From Pseudomonas sp. CHM02 (lineage in GTDB: Bacteria > Pseudomonadota > Gammaproteobacteria > Pseudomonadales > Pseudomonadaceae): a stretch of 64,000 nt of DNA. The stretch is taken from the NCBI RefSeq assembly GCF_000612585.1, contig NZ_JFCA01000027.1:1-64000 (forward strand), given 5' to 3'. How positions within the stretch are numbered: the stretch's first letter is position 1; every line of letters starts with the position of its first letter. Positions 59,118 to 64,000 of the stretch are shown here, one piece after another. Made by a program: the position numbers and the translations under genes. Below the pieces are notes generated by a model, which was not told where the DNA came from, ran no database searches, and was given only the letters and a program-made list of their open reading frames with translations.

Positions 59118-61643
59118 ATGACGCAAGTCACGGTGAAACAACTGGCCGATGAGGTCAAAACACCGGTAGAGCGCCTGTTGCAGCAGATGCGTGAGGCAGG
59201 TCTGCCGCACACCGCCGCCGATGAAGGTGTGAGCGACAGTGAGAAGCAGTCTTTGCTGACTCACTTGAAGAGCAGCCACAAGGCGAAAGTGGAAGAACCG
59301 CGCAAGATTACATTGCAGCGCAAAACCACCAGCACCCTGCGTGTTGCTGGTAGCAAGAGCATCAGCGTTGAAGTACGCAAGAAGAAAGTCTTCGTACAGC
59401 GCAGCCCGGAAGAAATCGAAGCCGAGCGCAAACGCGAACTGGAAGAACGTCGCGCAGTAGAAAATGCTGCTCGTCAGAAGGCTGAAGAAGAAGCCAAGCG
59501 TCGCGCCGAAGAAGAAGCGCGTCGCCAGCCTGCTGCTGCGCAACCTGCTGCCACTGAAGCGGTCGCCGCGCCAAGCGCGCCAGTAGAAGCTGTGCGTGAG
59601 GCCGCTCCGGTTGCCGCTGCACCAGCACCTGCTGCTGACGCCCGTAAACGCGACGAGCCTCGTCGTCCGGACAAGCCACGTGCTGACGATAACAATCGTC
59701 GCGGTGGTGGTGGCGATGGCGAGCGCAAAAACGCTCCACATCGTGCTTCGGTCAAAGAGAAAGCGCCTGCTCCACGCGTTGCCCCACGAACTACCGACGA
59801 AGAAAGCGATGGCTTCCGTCGTGGTGGTCGCGGCAAGGCCAAGCTGAAGAAGCGCAACGCCCACGGTTTCCAGAGCCCAACCGGCCCTGTCGTGCGTGAA
59901 GTGAAGATCGGCGAGACCATCACTGTGGGCGATCTGGCCCAGCAGATGTCGGTCAAGGCAGCTGAAATCATCAAGTTCATGTTCAAGCTGGGTACTCCAG
60001 CCACCATCAACCAGGTACTGGATCAGGAAACTGCCCAACTGGTTGCTGAAGAGCTGGGCCACAAAGTGACCCTGGTCAGCGACACCGCCCTGGAAGATTC
60101 CCTGGCCGAGTCCCTGAAGTTTGAAGGTGAGGCTGTTTCCCGTGCACCGGTTGTGACCGTAATGGGCCACGTTGACCACGGTAAAACTTCCCTGCTCGAC
60201 TACATCCGTCGTGCCAAGGTTGCTGCAGGCGAAGCCGGCGGTATCACCCAGCACATCGGCGCGTACCACGTTGAAACCGACCGTGGCATGGTGACGTTCC
60301 TCGATACCCCTGGTCACGCCGCGTTTACCGCAATGCGTGCCCGTGGTGCCAAGGCGACCGACATCGTGATCCTGGTGGTTGCAGCGGACGACGGCGTGAT
60401 GCCACAAACCATCGAAGCCGTTCAGCATGCCAAGGCTGCTGGCGTTCCATTGGTTGTTGCGGTGAACAAAATCGACAAGCCGGGCGCTGATCTCGATCGC
60501 ATCCGTAGCGAACTGTCGGTTCACGGCGTGACCTCCGAAGAGTGGGGTGGCGACACTCCATTCGTGCCAGTCTCCGCGAAGATGGGTACCGGTGTTGACG
60601 AACTGCTCGAAGCCGTTCTGTTGCAAGCCGAAGTGCTGGAACTGACTGCGACTCCATCGGCTCCAGGCCGTGGCGTTGTGGTTGAGTCCCGTCTCGACAA
60701 GGGCCGTGGCCCGGTTGCGACCGTTCTGGTTCAAGACGGTACCCTGCGCCAGGGCGACATGGTCCTGGTCGGTTCGAACTACGGCCGTGTACGTGCCATG
60801 CTCGACGAGAACGGCAAGCCAATCAAGGAAGCCGGCCCTGCTATCCCGGTCGAGATCCTCGGCCTGGACGGTACCCCGGACGCTGGCGACGAAATGAGCG
60901 TAGTGGCCGACGAGAAGAAAGCCCGTGAAGTGGCTCTGTTCCGTCAAGGCAAGTTCCGTGAAGTCAAGCTGGCACGTGCTCACGCCGGCAAGCTGGAAAA
61001 CATCTTCGAGAACATGGGCCAGGAAGAGAAGAAGACGCTTAACATCGTCCTCAAATCTGACGTGCGTGGTTCCCTCGAAGCGTTGAACGGCGCCCTGAAC
61101 GGCCTGGGTAACGACGAAGTGCAAGTGCGTGTTGTCGGTGGCGGTGTCGGTGGTATCACCGAGTCCGACGCCAACCTGGCACTGGCTTCCAACGCTGTAC
61201 TGTTCGGCTTCAACGTGCGTGCCGATGCTGGCGCTCGCAAGATCGTCGAGCAGGAAGGCCTGGACATGCGTTACTACAACGTCATCTACGACATCATCGA
61301 AGACGTCAAGAAAGCCCTCACCGGCATGCTTGGCAGTGACGTCCGGGAGAACATCCTGGGGATCGCCGAAGTACGTGACGTGTTCCGCTCGCCGAAATTC
61401 GGCGCGATCGCCGGCTGCATGGTTGTCGAAGGCACCGTGTACCGTAACCGTCCAATCCGTGTACTGCGTGAAGACATCGTTATCTTCGAAGGCGAGCTGG
61501 AATCCCTGCGCCGCTTCAAGGATGACGCTTCCGAAGTACGTGCCGGCATGGAATGCGGTATCGGCGTCAAGAGCTACAACGACGTCAAGGTTGGCGACAA
61601 GATCGAAGTCTTCGAGAAGGTTCAGGTTGCTCGCAGCCTCTAA
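59118..61643 (+). CDS. infB: Translation initiation factor IF-2
   Basis: An 841-residue GTPase that delivers fMet-tRNA. The N-terminal half has a conserved domain (TQVTVKQLADEVKTPVERLL), then a Lys/Arg/Glu/Ala-rich linker (about 95-250), then the G domain with GHVDHGKTSLLD, DTPGHAAF and NKIDKP, then domains II-IV. GAGGAG supports ATG 59118. Confidence 0.98.
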   Translation: MTQVTVKQLADEVKTPVERLLQQMREAGLPHTAADEGVSDSEKQSLLTHLKSSHKAKVEEPRKITLQRKTTSTLRVAGSKSISVEVRKKKVFVQRSPEEIEAERKRELEERRAVENAARQKAEEEAKRRAEEEARRQPAAAQPAATEAVAAPSAPVEAVREAAPVAAAPAPAADARKRDEPRRPDKPRADDNNRRGGGGDGERKNAPHRASVKEKAPAPRVAPRTTDEESDGFRRGGRGKAKLKKRNAHGFQSPTGPVVREVKIGETITVGDLAQQMSVKAAEIIKFMFKLGTPATINQVLDQETAQLVAEELGHKVTLVSDTALEDSLAESLKFEGEAVSRAPVVTVMGHVDHGKTSLLDYIRRAKVAAGEAGGITQHIGAYHVETDRGMVTFLDTPGHAAFTAMRARGAKATDIVILVVAADDGVMPQTIEAVQHAKAAGVPLVVAVNKIDKPGADLDRIRSELSVHGVTSEEWGGDTPFVPVSAKMGTGVDELLEAVLLQAEVLELTATPSAPGRGVVVESRLDKGRGPVATVLVQDGTLRQGDMVLVGSNYGRVRAMLDENGKPIKEAGPAIPVEILGLDGTPDAGDEMSVVADEKKAREVALFRQGKFREVKLARAHAGKLENIFENMGQEEKKTLNIVLKSDVRGSLEALNGALNGLGNDEVQVRVVGGGVGGITESDANLALASNAVLFGFNVRADAGARKIVEQEGLDMRYYNVIYDIIEDVKKALTGMLGSDVRENILGIAEVRDVFRSPKFGAIAGCMVVEGTVYRNRPIRVLREDIVIFEGELESLRRFKDDASEVRAGMECGIGVKSYNDVKVGDKIEVFEKVQVARSL

Positions 61644-61714
61644 CTCGCGCACTTCCGGAGCCACGCGGCGTGTGGGCATGCAAATGCCCCGCTCCGCGTA
61701 CGGACTCTAAACGC

Positions 61715-61749
61715 AACGCCCGGTCTGGCTTTTGTCAGGCCGGGCGTTT
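61715..61749 (+). terminator. Hairpin between infB and rbfA
   Basis: A 13-base-pair stem with two G-U or A-U ends (AACGCCCGG ... CCGGGCGTT) and an eight-base loop, followed by T and GCC. Termination would be partial, allowing read-through to rbfA. Confidence 0.55.
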
Positions 61750-61802
61750 GCCGCTTTCAGACCCCACGGGTTTCACCGTGTGGCAGTAACAGGTAACAAG
61801 AC

Positions 61803-62198
61803 ATGGCAAAAGAATACAGCCGTACCCAACGTATCGGCGATCAGATGCAGCGTGAGCTGGCCCAACTGATCCGTCGCGAAGTCAAAGACCCGCGTGTTGG
61901 CCTGGTCACCATCACCGCTGTTGAAGTGAGCCGTGACGTGGGTCACGCCAAGATCTTCATCACCGTGATGGGGCAGGACAGCAGCGAAGAAATCGCGCAA
62001 AGCATCAAGGTGCTCAATTCGGCGGCAGGTTTCCTGCGCATGCAGTTGGCCCGTGAAATGAAGCTGCGCAGTGTTCCCCAGTTGCACTTCCACTACGACG
62101 AAAGCGTCGTGCGGGGTGCGCACCTGTCGGCACTGATCGAGCGCGCCGTGGCTGAAGACAGCCAGCATCCGTCCACACCTGAAGACGCCAAGGAGTAA
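61803..62198 (+). CDS. rbfA: Ribosome-binding factor A
   Basis: A 131-residue KH-type 30S maturation factor (TQRIGDQMQRELAQLIRREV, HAKIFITVMGQ, AAGFLRMQLAREMKLR). It helps 16S rRNA 5' end processing. truB starts three bases after its stop, with AGGAG inside the end of rbfA. Confidence 0.97.
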   Translation: MAKEYSRTQRIGDQMQRELAQLIRREVKDPRVGLVTITAVEVSRDVGHAKIFITVMGQDSSEEIAQSIKVLNSAAGFLRMQLAREMKLRSVPQLHFHYDESVVRGAHLSALIERAVAEDSQHPSTPEDAKE

Positions 62199-62201
62199 GC
62201 G

Positions 62202-63119
62202 GTGGCTCAGGTCAAACGTATCCGTCGCAACGTCAGCGGCATAATCCTGCTCGACAAGCCCATTGGCTTTACCTCCAATGCCGCGTTGCAGAAGGTTCGC
62301 TGGCTGCTCAACGCCGAAAAGGCCGGGCACACCGGCAGCCTCGATCCCCTGGCCACTGGCGTGCTGCCGTTGTGCTTTGGCGAGGCCACCAAGTTTTCGC
62401 AATACCTGCTCGATTCCGACAAGGGTTATGAAACCCTCATGCAACTGGGCAAGACCACCACCACGGCCGATGCCGAGGGTGATGTTCTGCAGGTGCGCGA
62501 CGTGACCGTTGGTCGTGCTGACATTGAAGCTGCTTTACCCGGTTTTCGTGGGGAAATCAGTCAGATACCGCCGATGTACTCGGCGCTCAAGCGTGATGGC
62601 CAACCTCTTTACAAGCTGGCACGTGCGGGCGAAGTAGTGGAGCGTGAACCGCGTTCTGTTACTATTGCGCGCTTGGAATTGCTCGCCTGTGAAGGCGACA
62701 CCGCCCGGTTGGCCGTGGACTGCAGCAAAGGCACCTATATCCGTACCCTGGTGGAAGATATCGGTGAAAAGCTCGGTTGCGGCGCGTACGTTGCGGAACT
62801 GCGACGCACCCAGGCCGGTCCTTTCAGCCTGGCACAGACGGTCACGCTGGAAGAGTTGGAAGCGGTACACGCCGAAGGCGGCAATGAAGCGGTTGATCGC
62901 TTCCTGATGCCATCGGACAGCGGTTTGCTCGATTGGCCATTGCTGCACTTCTCGGAGCACAGCGCGTTCTACTGGCTCAACGGCCAGCCGGTACGCGCCC
63001 CGGATGCCCCGAAGTTCGGCATGGTGCGGGTACAGGATCATAACGGTCGCTTTATCGGTATCGGTGAAGTGAGCGAAGACGGGCGTATAGCGCCACGTCG
63101 GCTGATTCGGTCAGAATGA
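62202..63119 (+). CDS. truB: tRNA pseudouridine-55 synthase
   Basis: A 305-residue TruB. The catalytic Asp is in GSLDPLATGVLPLCFGEATK (about 46). PUA-like C-domain at the end. GTG 62202 is the start with AGGAG upstream. It makes pseudouridine 55 in tRNA T-arms. Confidence 0.97.
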   Translation: MAQVKRIRRNVSGIILLDKPIGFTSNAALQKVRWLLNAEKAGHTGSLDPLATGVLPLCFGEATKFSQYLLDSDKGYETLMQLGKTTTTADAEGDVLQVRDVTVGRADIEAALPGFRGEISQIPPMYSALKRDGQPLYKLARAGEVVEREPRSVTIARLELLACEGDTARLAVDCSKGTYIRTLVEDIGEKLGCGAYVAELRRTQAGPFSLAQTVTLEELEAVHAEGGNEAVDRFLMPSDSGLLDWPLLHFSEHSAFYWLNGQPVRAPDAPKFGMVRVQDHNGRFIGIGEVSEDGRIAPRRLIRSE

Positions 63120-63234
63120 CCGAACGAGTGTGGCTGTTAACAGGCACGGTCAACACTCATTTTTAGATACAGGGATTTGTCCCTGGCCTGTTGAAACTGC
63201 CTTTTGGGTGGTTTCCTGAAAAAAGGATTGCCTC

Positions 63235-63504
63235 ATGGCTCTCGACGTTCAAGAAAAAGCACAAATCGTTGCTGACTATCAGCAAGCTGTTGGTGACACT
63301 GGTTCGCCAGAAGTGCAAGTTGCACTGCTGACCCACAACATCAACAAGCTGCAAGGTCACTTCAAGGCCAACGGTAAAGATCACCACTCCCGTCGTGGTC
63401 TGATCCGCATGGTAAACCAGCGCCGTAAGCTGCTGGACTACCTGAAAGGCAAGGATCTGGGTCGTTATCAGACTCTGATCGGTCGCCTGGGTCTGCGTCG
63501 CTAA
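63235..63504 (+). CDS. rpsO: 30S ribosomal protein S15
   Basis: An 89-residue S15 (VADYQQAVGDTGSPEVQVAL, LTHNINKLQGHFK, NQRRKLLDYLKG). The 115-base leader has a hairpin CAGGGATTTGTCCCTG, possibly part of autoregulation. AAGGA supports the start. Confidence 0.98.
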   Translation: MALDVQEKAQIVADYQQAVGDTGSPEVQVALLTHNINKLQGHFKANGKDHHSRRGLIRMVNQRRKLLDYLKGKDLGRYQTLIGRLGLRR

Positions 63505-63531
63505 TAAGCGATTGCGCTAGAGGTTGGTTGT

Positions 63532-63570
63532 CTGCCGTGTGTCAGTGGGATTCCCGCTGGCCCACGGCAG
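63532..63570 (+). promoter_or_regulatory. rpsO-pnp intergenic hairpin
   Basis: CTGCCGTG (63532-63539) pairs with CACGGCAG (63563-63570), and inside it CAGTGGG pairs with CCCGCTG. In E. coli the comparable spacer is cut by RNase III and mediates PNPase autocontrol; the same role here is inference. Confidence 0.5.
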
Positions 63571-63698
63571 GCTCCCAGCCTCAAGTTTTATCTGGATACA
63601 TGTTTTACCCTGGACTAGCGTCGGGCCGATTCCCGCCATTGCCCAAGAATTTCGCAAGAAGACAAGTTCCCCAAGAGCCACAAAGAAGGTAGGACACC

Positions 63699-64000
63699 GT
63701 GAACCCGGTTATCAAAAAATTCCAGTTCGGTCAGTCGACCGTTACCCTCGAGACAGGCCGTATCGCCCGTCAAGCCTCCGGCGCAGTGCTGGTTACCGTT
63801 GACGATGACGTCACCGTATTGGTGACCGTTGTTGGCGCCAAGACCGCTGACCCGAGCAAAGGCTTCTTCCCTCTGTCCGTTCACTACCAGGAAAAGACTT
63901 ACGCTGCCGGTAAGATCCCTGGCGGTTTCTTCAAGCGCGAAGGCCGTCCTTCCGAGAAAGAAACCCTGACTTCCCGACTGATCGACCGTCCGATCCGTCC
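63699..64000 (+). CDS. pnp: Polynucleotide phosphorylase, 5' part
   Basis: Starts GTG 63699 (MNPVIKKFQFGQSTVTLETG) with a GGTAGG site and runs off the window; about 100 residues are seen, including RQASGAVLVTVDDDVTVLVT and GGFFKREGRPSEKE of the first RNase PH domain. It degrades RNA 3' to 5' with phosphate in the degradosome. Confidence 0.97.
   Translation, partial: MNPVIKKFQFGQSTVTLETGRIARQASGAVLVTVDDDVTVLVTVVGAKTADPSKGFFPLSVHYQEKTYAAGKIPGGFFKREGRPSEKETLTSRLIDRPIR

Noticed and set aside
59091..61679. A minus-strand open frame of 862 codons opposite infB
   Set aside because: Antisense shadow of a housekeeping gene.

Overview
The window is a piece of a Pseudomonas chromosome, most likely of the P. 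fluorescens group. The evidence is the core gene order (secG, tRNA-Leu, tRNA-fMet, rimP, nusA, infB, rbfA, truB, rpsO, pnp; grpE, dnaK, dnaJ, dapB, carA, carB, greA, yhbY, rlmE, ftsH, folP, glmM, tpiA), the tmRNA tag peptide ANDENYGQEFALAA, and Pseudomonas-like protein sequences throughout. It falls into two parts: a genomic island of about 28.5 kb (roughly 50-28550) and conserved housekeeping chromosome (28557-64000).

The island sits at the 3' end of the tmRNA gene ssrA. A tyrosine recombinase (27116-28372) lies next to ssrA. Imperfect direct repeats flank the island (51-102 and 28515-28579), and paired TTGGAATAC motifs with the same 12-base period lie just inside both ends. Its left end carries an RHH/MatP-like protein, a winged-helix-like protein, an AlpA regulator and an inovirus Gp2/YfjJ-like protein. 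Then come two large convergent defence operons. The rightward one (4406-13008) encodes a UvrD-like helicase, a DrmA-like helicase, a DrmB-like DUF1998 protein and a NERD nuclease-helicase, so it is a DISARM-like locus without DrmC or DrmE. The leftward one (19172-13068) encodes an RHH regulator, a cytosine-C5 methyltransferase, an McrB-like AAA+ protein, a DUF2357/McrC-like nuclease, a Vsr endonuclease and a small PD-(D/E)XK-like protein, a LlaJI/BsuMI-like restriction-modification set. Then follow uncharacterised genes, an XRE regulator, a phage/ICE-type module (Gp3-like, YqaJ exonuclease, DUF932) and a two-gene Kiwa system (KwaA, KwaB) in visibly AT-rich DNA. No conjugation or capsid genes are seen.

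The core part begins with ssrA and a small secreted protein, then a lactate locus (dld, lldP, and divergent lldR with a perfect FadR-type operator) that lacks lldD. It continues with smpB, ratA-rnfH, bamE/fur, recN and the heat-shock genes grpE-dnaK-dnaJ, which have a clear sigma-32 promoter. Next are dapB, carAB-greA, a DUF4149 gene, yhbY, rlmE-ftsH-folP-glmM-tpiA-secG, two tRNAs, and the rimP-nusA-infB-rbfA-truB-rpsO-pnp cluster, with pnp running off the right edge.

The most interesting content is the pair of face-to-face defence operons, one DISARM-related and one McrBC/LlaJI-like with Vsr, whose 3' ends lie 59 bases apart on a tmRNA-targeted island that also carries Kiwa.
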